From: Chloroflexota bacterium
GTDB taxonomy: Bacteria > Chloroflexota > Anaerolineae > UBA4142 > SHND01
Length of the DNA stretch: 64,000 nt
Reading direction: 5' to 3'
NCBI GenBank assembly: GCA_004295045.1
Contig: SHND01000024.1
Span: forward strand, 124,001 to 188,000
In this document: positions 15,753-22,572 of the stretch, piece after piece
Layout: each line of letters starts with the position of its first letter
Position numbering within the stretch: the first letter of the stretch is position 1
Notes under the pieces: generated by a model
What the model saw: the letters and a program-made list of their open reading frames with translations, nothing else
What the model was told of the DNA's origin: nothing
Database searches by the model: none
Made by a program: the position numbers and the translations under genes

Positions 15753-16292
15753 GCTCTCCCATTCCTCTCGCAAAACACCCATCGAGACGATATTGTCGCG
15801 AATGCCGTTGCGAAATTCCGTGCCGCGCGTTTGACCTTCCAAGACAAAACCGCATTTTTCGTAGGAACGAACTGCGCGCGCGTTGGTGGCGACCGCATCG
15901 AGCGAAACGCGATGCAGATTCAATTCCTGAAACGCGTATCTCAAAATGAGATTCATGGCGTCGGTGCCGTATCCTTTACCGCGATACGCGGGATCACCCA
16001 TCCCAATTCCCACAAATGCGTCACCATGAACATGATTGACGCGCAACAAAGCCACAAAGCCGATCAATTTATCATCGGCAAGCGTGCGGACGCCAAAGGA
16101 ATAAAAATGCGGATTCGGCATGCGCTCCAATCGTTCGCGCTTGTTCTTTAGCTGTGGGGGTGTCACCGGGTCTACTGCTAAAAGACGCGTGTACTCGGTA
16201 TCCTTGTCCCACGTCGCAATCGTCGCCGCGTCCTTTTCCGGGTCCTGCGCGGCGAGTCGTACTAATTTTCCCGTGAACAACGAATCATTCAT
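15735..16292 (-). CDS. GNAT acetyltransferase, RimJ/RimL-like
   Basis: 185 aa starting MNDSLFTGKLVRLAAQDPEK. The acetyl-CoA loop is PAYRGKGYGTDAMNLI and the downstream motif is NLHRVSLDAVATNARAVRSYE. It is paralogous to the neighbours at 15095 and 16285. Its start overlaps the end of the 16285 gene by 8 bp, so translation is probably coupled. The C-terminal residues (KQVKS) come from repeat DNA. The substrate is unknown. Confidence 0.9.
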   Translation of the reverse strand: MNDSLFTGKLVRLAAQDPEKDAATIATWDKDTEYTRLLAVDPVTPPQLKNKRERLERMPNPHFYSFGVRTLADDKLIGFVALLRVNHVHGDAFVGIGMGDPAYRGKGYGTDAMNLILRYAFQELNLHRVSLDAVATNARAVRSYEKCGFVLEGQTRGTEFRNGIRDNIVSMGVLREEWESKQVKS

Positions 16293-16845
16293 TTTGTTTC
16301 GCTTCCCATTCCGCGCGCAAAATGCCCATCGTAATCATGTCCCAGCGTCTGCCATCGCGCTTGAGTACGCCGCGCCAGGCGCCTTCATGCACAAAACCGA
16401 TTTTTTCATACGCGCGAATTGCGCGCGTGTTGTAGCCGAACGCGCCGAGGTTGACGCGATGCAGATTCAATTCTTGAAACGCAAAGCGCAAGAGAATGTG
16501 TACCGCGTCCGTGCCATAGCCCTTGCCCCACAATTCGCGTTCGCCAATGCCGATGGCGAGCCACGCGTTGTGATGCGGCGAAAACGCGTCGAACAAACCA
16601 CCTTCGCCAATGATGCGTTCATCCTCAAGCCGCACAACATCAAACGGAAAATTGCCCGGACGATTTTTTTCCGCATGTTCGCGCATTCGTTCAGTGGCGC
16701 GTTTCGCGTTGCGCGGCAGCGTTGGGTCACTGTCGAACAGCTGATAAAATTCCGAATCGCGTGACCATCGTTCAATGACCTCGCCCATTTTGTCAGGGTC
16801 TTCGGCAATGAGCCGCGTAAGTTTGCCGGTGAAAAGATTGTTCAT
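16285..16845 (-). CDS. GNAT acetyltransferase, RimJ/RimL-like
   Basis: 186 aa from the ATG at 16845, chosen because the start MNNLFTGKLTRLIAEDPDK matches the paralogues; the frame continues upstream only through repeat sequence. The acetyl-CoA loop is RELWGKGYGTDAVHIL, followed by LNLHRVNLGAFGYNTRAIRA. It overlaps the next gene by 8 bp. The whole quartet looks like a tandem expansion. Confidence 0.9.
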   Translation of the reverse strand: MNNLFTGKLTRLIAEDPDKMGEVIERWSRDSEFYQLFDSDPTLPRNAKRATERMREHAEKNRPGNFPFDVVRLEDERIIGEGGLFDAFSPHHNAWLAIGIGERELWGKGYGTDAVHILLRFAFQELNLHRVNLGAFGYNTRAIRAYEKIGFVHEGAWRGVLKRDGRRWDMITMGILRAEWEAKQNE

Positions 16846-16847
16846 GG

Positions 16848-16925
16848 TTGGCTGATGGCAAATGGCGAATAGCCGATGGTAGTGATTCTGCAATTCGCTA
16901 TCTGCTATTTGCTATTTGCTATCTG
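16848..16925. repeat. 7-bp repeat block between two GNAT genes
   Basis: Left heptads GCAAATG, GCGAATA, GCCGATG are opposed by right heptads TTCGCTATCTGCTATTTGCTA. The right array supplies the last codons and TAG stop of the GNAT gene 16912-17478 (ending SADSK). Confidence 0.75.
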
Positions 16926-17478
16926 CTGATTTCGCCCACTCCTCCGCCAAAATTCCGTACGACAACGCGTCCCAATATCTTCCATCGCGATAAATCGCTT
17001 CGCGGCGGCGCACTTCAAGTTGAAAGCCGTGCTTGGTCAAAAAGTTTTGCGCGCCGTCGTTGTACTCGAAGGTGTGCGTTGTAAAACGATACAAATTCAA
17101 TTCTTCGAACGCGTAACGCAAGAGCATCTGCAATGCCTCGCTGCCTAAACCTTTGCGGCGGTCATCGGGCGAACCGATGGCGAGGTTAAAGTGTGCGTTG
17201 CCGTGATTCCATTCCACCCAACGAATGTGAGCGAAACCGATGGCGCGGTCATCCTCTTTGGCGCGCAATACAAAATAATAAAAATCGCCGTGAGCGTCTT
17301 TTTCCATCTCTTCAAATTTCTTTTTGATGTGAAATGGCGCGAGCGGACGCGCGGCTTCGTATTCGGTCAAGCGCAGATATTCGGGGTCGTGCGTCCATTT
17401 GGAAAAAATCTCGGCATCCTTGTCCGCGTCGAACGCGGCGAACCGAATTTTTTCACCTTCAAAAAGTTGGAGAACCAT
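16912..17478 (-). CDS. GNAT acetyltransferase, RimJ/RimL-like (first gene of the acetyltransferase run)
   Basis: 188 aa from the ATG at 17478, preceded by AAGGAGC at 4 nt. The acetyl-CoA loop is PDDRRKGLGSEALQMLL, followed by NLYRFTTHTFEYNDGAQNFL. It is the promoter-proximal gene of the minus-strand run. Upstream lie two terminators, a 33-codon ORF and a consensus promoter, so its expression may be set by transcription attenuation. The terminal codons derive from a repeat array. The substrate is unknown. Confidence 0.9.
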   Translation of the reverse strand: MVLQLFEGEKIRFAAFDADKDAEIFSKWTHDPEYLRLTEYEAARPLAPFHIKKKFEEMEKDAHGDFYYFVLRAKEDDRAIGFAHIRWVEWNHGNAHFNLAIGSPDDRRKGLGSEALQMLLRYAFEELNLYRFTTHTFEYNDGAQNFLTKHGFQLEVRRREAIYRDGRYWDALSYGILAEEWAKSADSK

Positions 17479-17520
17479 TTTGCTCCTTTGGTAGGACAAA
17501 TTTGAAATTTGTCGTACGAA

Positions 17521-17549
17521 TAAAAAAACCACGAGCGCGGCTCGTGGTG
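17521..17549 (-). terminator. Terminator T2 in the leader of the GNAT run
   Basis: On the minus strand, ACCACGAGC - CGC - GCTCGTGGT (perfect 9-bp stem) is followed by seven T. It lies 43 bp before the first GNAT start, in the 5' leader, so read-through must occur or be regulated. Confidence 0.85.
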
Positions 17550-17584
17550 AAAAAGAGTAGGGCAATTCTTAAAATTGTCCCAAC

Positions 17585-17617
17585 AAAAAACCACGAGCGT
17601 TCAGTGTCGCCCGTGGT
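17585..17617 (-). terminator. Terminator T1 in the leader of the GNAT run
   Basis: On the minus strand, ACCACGGGCG - loop - CGCTCGTGGT (10 bp with one G.T pair) is followed by six T. Its 3' arm (GCTCGTGGT) is identical to that of T2 and can also pair with the 5' arm of T2, which would break both terminators. Confidence 0.8.
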
Positions 17618-17641
17618 CCAAAAAATCAATCGCGGAAAAAT

Positions 17642-17743
17642 CTAGCGATGGTCAACAGGCGCACCAGTACAAGGAACAACACCATCCCCGCCGGTGATCT
17701 GGCGAAAATTGATGCTGTGTGAAATCAAAGTTACTTGTACCAT
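17642..17743 (-). CDS. Short leader ORF (33 aa) before the GNAT run
   Basis: The ATG at 17743 has AGGAGG at 9 nt and lies about 40 nt downstream of a consensus promoter. The peptide starts MVQVTLISHSINFRQITGGD and ends APVDHR with TAG, 25 bp before terminator T1. No homologue is recognised. The arrangement promoter, short ORF, terminators, then enzyme genes is that of ribosome-mediated attenuation. Alternatively it is a small protein with its own terminator. Confidence 0.65.
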   Translation of the reverse strand: MVQVTLISHSINFRQITGGDGVVPCTGAPVDHR

Positions 17744-17791
17744 TAAACTGCGCCTCCTACGATGTTTTGTCCCATCGCAAGACCGAGAGAT

Positions 17792-17820
17792 TTTATATCA
17801 TGGAAAATGGAGCATGTCAA
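17792..17820 (-). promoter_or_regulatory. Consensus sigma70 promoter for the leader ORF and GNAT run
   Basis: On the minus strand TTGACA (17815-17820) and TATAAA (17792-17797) are separated by 17 bp. Transcription should start near 17785. It is one of the best promoters in the window. Confidence 0.85.
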
Positions 17821-18560
17821 TACTTTTTTACAAAAATTTTCAGAAAATTTTGTACTTTGTATCGCTTTGTGCAAATTGCCGAGCTTGGCTCTTTGGAAAT
17901 TCTTCGTACCACCCGCAGTTTGCCGGAACGGTTCGCATTTGCGTTTCAATATCCATTTTCTGCGCGTACAAGGGCATTCGGCAAACTCGGGCGACAGACC
18001 GCTCGTCGCCGGACAAAAAAGGATTACCTTTCGCAAGAACGCGCGCGGCGGCATTTGGCTGCAAGTCAGGCTTTTGCCTGACCGAACGCATACGCGGTCG
18101 CACAACGGCATTGATCGGAGGATCGCCACTGATGACACCCAACATGGCAGAACGCGAGACACCCGACTGTATTCCGATTTCGATAATGCTGAGACGATTA
18201 GCCACCCCGGCGCTATTCAGCAACGATTCCAGAAGCGTGTCGAAGGCATTCGATGCCACCGCAAAAATCGTCCGTTGGACGATCAAAAGTTCGCAATTTT
18301 GGGCAAAAAGCGGGCAGAAAGTCGCCTTTTGCCAAGAAAAGGGAGGCATAATCGGAGGAAACCCGAAGCAGAAAGTAAATCGCAAGCGCGACGGGACTGC
18401 TCTCATCTTGTACGTTCGAATTTTGCTTGTGATTGGTTGAGCAACCAAAGGTTTCAAGACCAAAAATTTCTGTCGCGCCACTCGCAAACATCGCTTAACT
18501 ATTATGTCAACAAACAACCCGTGATTATAAAAAAAATAATAAAACTGCACGTACAGGAAT
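17821..18560. other. Unexplained 740-bp region, possible decayed gene
   Basis: No convincing gene is seen. A minus-strand open frame spans 17840-18550 (236 codons), with a stretch resembling a helix-turn-helix (about residues 110-135: LSIIEIGIQSGVSRSAMLG), but its remaining composition is poor and no ribosome binding site is evident. The + strand has a frame with GGAGG ten nt before an ATG at 18132, also unlike a protein. A GTCAGGC-tttt-GCCTGAC hairpin lies at 18066-18083. It may be a decayed regulator or an untranslated RNA region. Confidence 0.3.
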
Positions 18561-18570
18561 CAAATTTGGC

Positions 18571-18600
18571 TTGACATATAAGCATTTTTCTGCCTATAAT
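18571..18600 (+). promoter_or_regulatory. Sigma70 promoter of the HU gene
   Basis: TTGACA (18571-18576) and TATAAT (18595-18600) are separated by 18 bp, both perfect consensus. The leader then has a hairpin GGGTCGTTG-GA-CAATGACCC before AAGGAGG and the ATG. Confidence 0.9.
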
Positions 18601-18671
18601 ACCGCATATTGATCAAGGCAACGGGTCGTTGGACAATGACCCACTAGATATGCCAAGGAGGATTTTCAAAA

Positions 18672-19007
18672 ATGTCCATGACAAAAAGTGAAGTCTCGCG
18701 ACATCTCGCAGACAAAGTTGGGATCACGAAAAAACAAAGCGATGCGTATCTCGAAGCGCTCGCCGAGCTCGCGTATGCAGAAGCCAAAAATACTTTTGTA
18801 ATTCCCGGCATCGGCAAACTCTCGCTGAAAGAATCTGCTGCACGCGAAGCAACCATGCCCTTTGGTCCACGCAAAGGGGAAAAATATTGGGTGCCTGCGA
18901 AAAAGAAAGTGAAATTCACGGTTGCGAAAGCTGCCAAAGATGCCATCACCGGCGGCGGCAAAGCTCACGTCGCCAGCAATGGTGGAATGGAAGGCATGGG
19001 CGAATAG
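18672..19007 (+). CDS. HU/IHF-family DNA-binding protein
   Basis: 111 aa. The N-terminal helical dimerisation part is MTKSEVSRHLADKVGITKKQ, followed by the beta-arm region FVIPGIGKLSLKESAAREA, in which the usual RKGRNP tip is changed to TMPFGPRKGEKYWVPA. It ends with a Gly/Met-rich tail (GGMEGMGE) about 15 residues beyond typical HU. It binds and bends DNA as a dimer. It has its own consensus promoter, AAGGAGG ribosome binding site and terminator, so it is strongly expressed as a single gene. Confidence 0.92.
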   Translation: MSMTKSEVSRHLADKVGITKKQSDAYLEALAELAYAEAKNTFVIPGIGKLSLKESAAREATMPFGPRKGEKYWVPAKKKVKFTVAKAAKDAITGGGKAHVASNGGMEGMGE

Positions 19008-19027
19008 ACAAGGACTGTCTGCACGAG

Positions 19028-19058
19028 AGCGCGCGGCGATCTGCTGCGCGCTTTTTTT
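19028..19058 (+). terminator. Terminator of the HU gene
   Basis: AGCGCGC...GCGCGCT forms a GC-rich stem followed by seven T. Confidence 0.85.
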
Positions 19059-19081
19059 ATGCTTGTTCTCGAGCAATCCAT

Positions 19082-19441
19082 ATGATCACACCCAATGATT
19101 TACAACGCCTTGAAAACGCCCGCAACCTCTGGCTCGCTACTGTGCGTCCCAACGGCGCGCCGCATCTTGTCCCGATTTGGTTCGTGTGGCTCGACGAAAA
19201 AGCATATCTTTGCACCGCTCTTGATTCTGTGAAAGCGCGCAATATTCGGCAAAATCCGCGCGTGGCGTTCGCATTGGAGGATGGCGACGACCCGGTCTTG
19301 ATGGAAGGGACTGCGCGAATCTTGGAAAATGGAACGCCAGAGATTGTCCAAGCATTTCAAAAGAAATTTAACTGGGATATTCGGGGCGATGGAACCTACA
19401 ACACGATCATTGAGATTACGCCAACGCGGATGGTGCTATAA
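19082..19441 (+). CDS. Pyridoxamine 5'-phosphate oxidase-fold (flavin/F420-binding) protein
   Basis: 119 aa from the ATG at 19082; the frame is open upstream, but that overlaps the HU gene and its terminator. Text typical of the split-barrel family: LWLATVRPNGAPHLVPIWFVW, then SVKARNIRQNPRVAFALEDG and LMEGTARIL. Members bind FMN, F420 or heme and reduce small molecules. No Shine-Dalgarno is visible, and the promoter is probably within the short gap. It could be an F420-dependent class member; the cofactor cannot be decided here. Confidence 0.85.
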   Translation: MITPNDLQRLENARNLWLATVRPNGAPHLVPIWFVWLDEKAYLCTALDSVKARNIRQNPRVAFALEDGDDPVLMEGTARILENGTPEIVQAFQKKFNWDIRGDGTYNTIIEITPTRMVL

Positions 19442-19501
19442 AACACCAAAAGGCGACGCGCGGAGAGGTCTCACCTTTCGTATTTTTTCGTTACTTTTTC
19501 C

Positions 19502-19512
19502 TGTGCTATAAT
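19502..19512 (+). promoter_or_regulatory. Extended -10 promoter of lgt
   Basis: TGCTATAAT is an extended -10; the -35 is poor. It lies about 65 bp before the lgt ATG. Confidence 0.55.
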
Positions 19513-19576
19513 CGCCGCCTAAAAGATTTACCAACGCTGCGTTCGCAGTCGAGGCGCAGAATTTAATGAGGATGTT

Positions 19577-20515
19577 ATGAACTTTACCCCTGATCCCGTT
19601 GCATTTGTGATTCCCCTGCCCTTTACGCTATTTGGGCAATCTTTTCTACCGATTTATTGGTATGGCATCATCATCGTCATCGGCGCGATTGCCGGCGCGT
19701 TTCTCGCTTCGGTCGAAGCAAAACGCAAGGGCATTGATCCCGATCACGTATGGAACGCTCTCTTGTTCGCGCTATTGTTCGGCGTAATCGGCGCACGGCT
19801 CTATCATGTCTTGTCCGATGTGGCGCAAGGTGATCCACTTGGCTATTTATCCAAAGATTTCGCCACCAATCTTTTCAATATTCTGAATCCGCGCAGCGGC
19901 GGACTGGGAATTTTCGGCGCAGCCGTTGGCGGTATCTTTGGCGTTTGGCTCTATACGAAATTCGCCAAGATCAGATTCCTTCCGCTGGTGGATGCGGGTA
20001 TCCCCGGTCTCGCGCTCGGACAGGCGATTGGACGTTGGGGCAATTTTTTCAATCAAGAATTGTACGGCTATCCGACCGACCTGCCTTGGGGTATCCCGAT
20101 TGATGCGGCGCATCGTTTGCCGCAATTTATTTCATTGCCCGATACTGCTCGATTCCACCCAACTTTTCTGTACGAATCACTGGGCATGTTTATTGTCACC
20201 GGTCTTTTGCTTTATATTGCGCGGCGTTGGGACAAGACGCTCAAGGATGGCGACATGCTTTTGTTGTACGGGATTTTTTATCCGCTCGTGCGTTTCTTTA
20301 CGGAAATGCAGCGCCCCGACGCGTGGACTTTTTCAGGCATCCCCGTCGCGCAAATTATTTCCGTCGGCACATTCGTGATCTGCAGTATTTGGTTCTTGTA
20401 TCGGCATACCGGTCCGCAGAGCGCGCCGCGCGGCAGAACACCCACGCGCCGCAATCCTTCTACAACCAGCGGGTCTTCCAGCAAACCCGCCTCCAGTTCC
20501 GGAGCCAAATCCTGA
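19577..20515 (+). CDS. lgt: Prolipoprotein diacylglyceryl transferase
   Basis: 312 aa. Seven membrane helices are visible. The family signature is GRWGNFFNQELYG (about 153-165), preceded by a FGAAVGGIFGVW segment and followed by HPTFLYESLGMF and the Arg-containing YPLVRFFTEMQRPD. It transfers a diacylglyceryl group to the lipobox Cys of prelipoproteins at the membrane. The lipoproteins encoded later in this window (23582, 27112, 28746, 33077, 44321) would be substrates. The C-terminus has an extra Arg/Ser-rich tail of about 40 residues. GAGG precedes the ATG. Confidence 0.96.
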   Translation: MNFTPDPVAFVIPLPFTLFGQSFLPIYWYGIIIVIGAIAGAFLASVEAKRKGIDPDHVWNALLFALLFGVIGARLYHVLSDVAQGDPLGYLSKDFATNLFNILNPRSGGLGIFGAAVGGIFGVWLYTKFAKIRFLPLVDAGIPGLALGQAIGRWGNFFNQELYGYPTDLPWGIPIDAAHRLPQFISLPDTARFHPTFLYESLGMFIVTGLLLYIARRWDKTLKDGDMLLLYGIFYPLVRFFTEMQRPDAWTFSGIPVAQIISVGTFVICSIWFLYRHTGPQSAPRGRTPTRRNPSTTSGSSSKPASSSGAKS

Positions 20516-20547
20516 AAAAAACCTCGCCGTTTATGGCGAGGTTTTTT
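20514..20547. terminator. Bidirectional terminator between lgt and the UlaG-like hydrolase
   Basis: ACCTCGCC - gtttat - GGCGAGGT has A-tracts to the left and T-tracts to the right, so it serves both convergent genes. Confidence 0.9.
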
Positions 20548-20550
20548 GTG

Positions 20551-21174
20551 TCACGACGTTTTTCCCAAGATCTCTACCGGCACATTCGTTTTTTCCTTGA
20601 ACGCATTCGCGTCTTGCCATGTGCCGACGATGCTGTCCCAATGCATCGGGATTACAAGTTTCGGATGCACCATGGCGACTACTTCGACCGCTTCATCGGC
20701 GGTGCAAACGTACGTGCCGCTAATAGGCACGAGCAAAATGTCGCATCGGATATTTTTCATTTCGGGAATCGCATCCGTATCGCCTGTGTGATAGATGCGC
20801 GTGCCGTTGAGCGTTACGATATAACCCACGCCGCCGTACGCGTTGGGATGGAAATTTTGGCGGTCGGGATGCAGATTGTAGGCGGGCACCACCTCGATTG
20901 GCACACCTTGCACGGTTATGGCATCGCCCCGTTTAACAATCATTACGTTGCCGTCAATTTTACCGCGCAGCATTTCCGGCGCGACCACAACCGTCTTGTC
21001 ATTGCGTACCTTGTCAATGTCTTCTATCACGAAATGATCGAAATGATCGTGTGTGATCAAGACAACATCAGCGTCATGCAACGCGTTGGAAATTTTCCAT
21101 GGGTCAACGTAAACTTTCTTTTCGCCGGTTAGACGAAAACTATCGTGACCAAGCCATTCGATTTTTGGTTCCAT
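20551..21174 (-). CDS. UlaG-like metal-dependent hydrolase (metallo-beta-lactamase fold)
   Basis: 207 aa from the ATG at 21174 (GAGGTG at 7 nt); an upstream extension in the same frame runs through a tRNA gene and is rejected. The family start is IEWLGHDSFRLTGEKKVYVD. The metal motif ITHDHFDHF gives HxHxDH, then IYHTGDTDAIPEM supplies the bridging Asp and VIPMHWDSI the late His. Related proteins act on lactones, N-acyl or phosphate esters; the substrate is unknown. It is a single gene divergent from the tRNA. Confidence 0.9.
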   Translation of the reverse strand: MEPKIEWLGHDSFRLTGEKKVYVDPWKISNALHDADVVLITHDHFDHFVIEDIDKVRNDKTVVVAPEMLRGKIDGNVMIVKRGDAITVQGVPIEVVPAYNLHPDRQNFHPNAYGGVGYIVTLNGTRIYHTGDTDAIPEMKNIRCDILLVPISGTYVCTADEAVEVVAMVHPKLVIPMHWDSIVGTWQDANAFKEKTNVPVEILGKTS

Positions 21175-21232
21175 TTTTTTCACCTCATTGTGCTTTGCAT
21201 TGTACACCCATTTTAACAAATTGAAATTGTGC

Positions 21233-21260
21233 TTGACAAGCGCGGCGCGCAGCATATAAT
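21233..21260 (+). promoter_or_regulatory. Promoter of tRNA-Gly
   Basis: TTGACA (21233-21238) and TATAAT (21255-21260) are 16 bp apart, and the tRNA begins 11 nt after the -10. Confidence 0.9.
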
Positions 21261-21270
21261 CCAAGCCGGT

Positions 21271-21342
21271 GCGGGAGTAGCTTAGTGGTAAAGCATTTGC
21301 TTCCCAAGCAAAGGACCGCGGGTTCAAATCCCGTCTCCCGCT
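21271..21342 (+). tRNA. tRNA-Gly (anticodon CCC)
   Basis: The 72-nt cloverleaf is complete: acceptor GCGGGAG/CTCCCGC, D arm GCTT-AGTGGTA-AAGC, anticodon arm TTTGC-TTCCCAA-GCAAA with anticodon CCC (codon GGG), T arm GCGGG-TTCAAAT-CCCGT and discriminator T. No CCA is encoded in the gene. It has its own promoter and terminator. Confidence 0.96.
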
Positions 21343-21350
21343 TTAATGCG

Positions 21351-21383
21351 AAAAAGCCCATGCCATAGAGTATGGGCTTTTTC
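21351..21383 (+). terminator. Terminator after tRNA-Gly
   Basis: AAAGCCCAT - loop - ATGGGCTTT followed by T's; A-tracts on the left mean it can also end the convergent membrane-protein gene. Confidence 0.85.
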
Positions 21384-21448
21384 GCATCAATTCATGCCGC
21401 ACAAACTATTTTGGAACATCCACCCAAAAGCAGTCAGCCACACGCGCG

Positions 21449-21829
21449 TTATTCTGGCGCCTGGCGCAGCAAAAGCATCAATAACCAGTCCGCCAGTAGA
21501 ATTTCTCCAACCACCTGCAGCGTTATCTCAAAGGACAAGCCGGTAGCGACCGCATACCAGCCGCATCCGACAACAAAGAGCCAGCGCAGCCAATAGATAT
21601 TCAACAGCATCGCAACCGGTTCCACAAGGTACCAAAGATAAACGTGCGGCAGATAACGGCGCAAAAGATAAAGCAAGCCAAAGCCCGCGCACACTACGAG
21701 ACCGAGAATCAGCGCGCGTCGTGGTGCAAGGTCAACCGCAAGTACTGTCGCAGCGACAATCACGCCGAGCGACTGCGGCAGCAACTTCCACACGCGCGAA
21801 TCGGCAGCGTGGTAAACAACATTGTTCAT
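21449..21829 (-). CDS. Small membrane protein, unknown function
   Basis: 126 aa from the ATG at 21829 (a GTG sits one codon earlier; GGGAGAGA precedes). Three or four hydrophobic helices: LGVIVAATVLAVDLA, LILGLVVCAGFGLLYLL, VEPVAMLLNIYWLRWLFVVG, and LQVVGEILLADWLLMLLL. No motif is recognised. It ends 65 bp from the tRNA terminator. It may be lineage-specific. Confidence 0.75.
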   Translation of the reverse strand: MNNVVYHAADSRVWKLLPQSLGVIVAATVLAVDLAPRRALILGLVVCAGFGLLYLLRRYLPHVYLWYLVEPVAMLLNIYWLRWLFVVGCGWYAVATGLSFEITLQVVGEILLADWLLMLLLRQAPE

Positions 21830-22026
21830 CACTCTCTCCCTAATGCTGTCTCAAACACGCATCATTCCGTCCAGTACGAAAACAACCGCATCATGAAATT
21901 GAGCAATGCGGACGGAAAGAGGTTCATGCGCTCTCTCTGGACAGCACAACTGCACTGATTTTAACCGAATGATAGGGCGTGCGTCAATTGCTTGGATGAA
22001 TGGGAATTGGCGAAACGCGATCAGAA

Positions 22027-22572
22027 ATGACAATGAATGAATCCAACCCTTTCACAGATTGGGCAGCTCAGGTTCACGCGTTGTTCAAAACGAATCGCAT
22101 CGAATTGATTTCGTTTGTCCCCGATGGCGGACACAAGCGTTTGATCGAATTGTGTCAGAACGATTCGGAGATGCGCACGGTGACTTTGACGACAGAGGAA
22201 GAAGGCGTCGCGTTTGCGGCGGGCGCGTTTCTCGGTGGCAAACGCGCGGCGCTGCTCATGCAATCGAGCGGCGTCGGCAATTGTATCAACATGCTCTCCC
22301 TGCCCCGCGTCTGCAACATGCCGTTCCTCGCGCTCGTGACAATGCGCGGCGAATGGGGTGAGTTCAATCCGTGGCAAGTGCCGATGGGCTCGAGTAGTGA
22401 AAAGGTTTTGGATGCGTGCGGCGTTTTGGTGTATCGCGTCGAATCCATCGAGCAGGTCGCGTCAACAATGGACGCGGCAATTCAATTCGCGTTTTCAAGT
22501 CGGCAGCGTGTTGCGGTACTGCTCGGGCAAAAATTGATCGGCGCGAAAAATTTTGCGCGAGGTGACAAGTGA
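22027..22572 (+). CDS. ThDP-dependent decarboxylase, alpha (pyrimidine-binding) subunit, sulfopyruvate/phosphonopyruvate type
   Basis: 181 aa from the ATG at 22027; an in-frame ATG at 22000 is also possible. The PYR domain text LTTEEEGVAFAAGAFLGGK contains the catalytic Glu region, and ALLMQSSGVGNCINML and FLALVTMRGEWGEFNPWQ are typical of ComD-like subunits. With the next gene it would make a two-chain enzyme that decarboxylates a 3-substituted pyruvate to an aldehyde and CO2. Genes for a PEP mutase or coenzyme M synthesis are not in the window, so the substrate is open. Confidence 0.85.
   Translation: MTMNESNPFTDWAAQVHALFKTNRIELISFVPDGGHKRLIELCQNDSEMRTVTLTTEEEGVAFAAGAFLGGKRAALLMQSSGVGNCINMLSLPRVCNMPFLALVTMRGEWGEFNPWQVPMGSSSEKVLDACGVLVYRVESIEQVASTMDAAIQFAFSSRQRVAVLLGQKLIGAKNFARGDK

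Larger units (their letters stand above)
17491..17624 (-). repeat. Tandem duplication of a 67-bp hairpin-plus-terminator module
   Basis: Two consecutive units (17491-17557 and 17558-17624) have the same order on the + strand: GTAGGACAA or GTAGGGCAA with its palindromic partner, an A-tract, ACCACGAGC, a loop, and the matching arm ending CGTGGT. They are diverged copies of one module. Confidence 0.7.

Noticed and set aside
18066..18083. GTCAGGC-tttt-GCCTGAC hairpin as a terminator
   Set aside because: No T-tract follows on either strand and no gene ends there.
17762..18574. 270-codon plus-strand frame
   Set aside because: Its composition (many Arg, His, Ser, Cys) and lack of a ribosome binding site do not suggest a protein. 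The first part is antisense to the GNAT promoter.
18887..19081. Longer N-terminus for the PPOX-fold protein
   Set aside because: It would overlap the HU gene and read through its terminator; the fold starts at the ATG at 19082.
21175..21327. N-terminal extension of the UlaG-like hydrolase
   Set aside because: It would run through the tRNA-Gly gene in antisense; GAGGTG supports the ATG at 21174.
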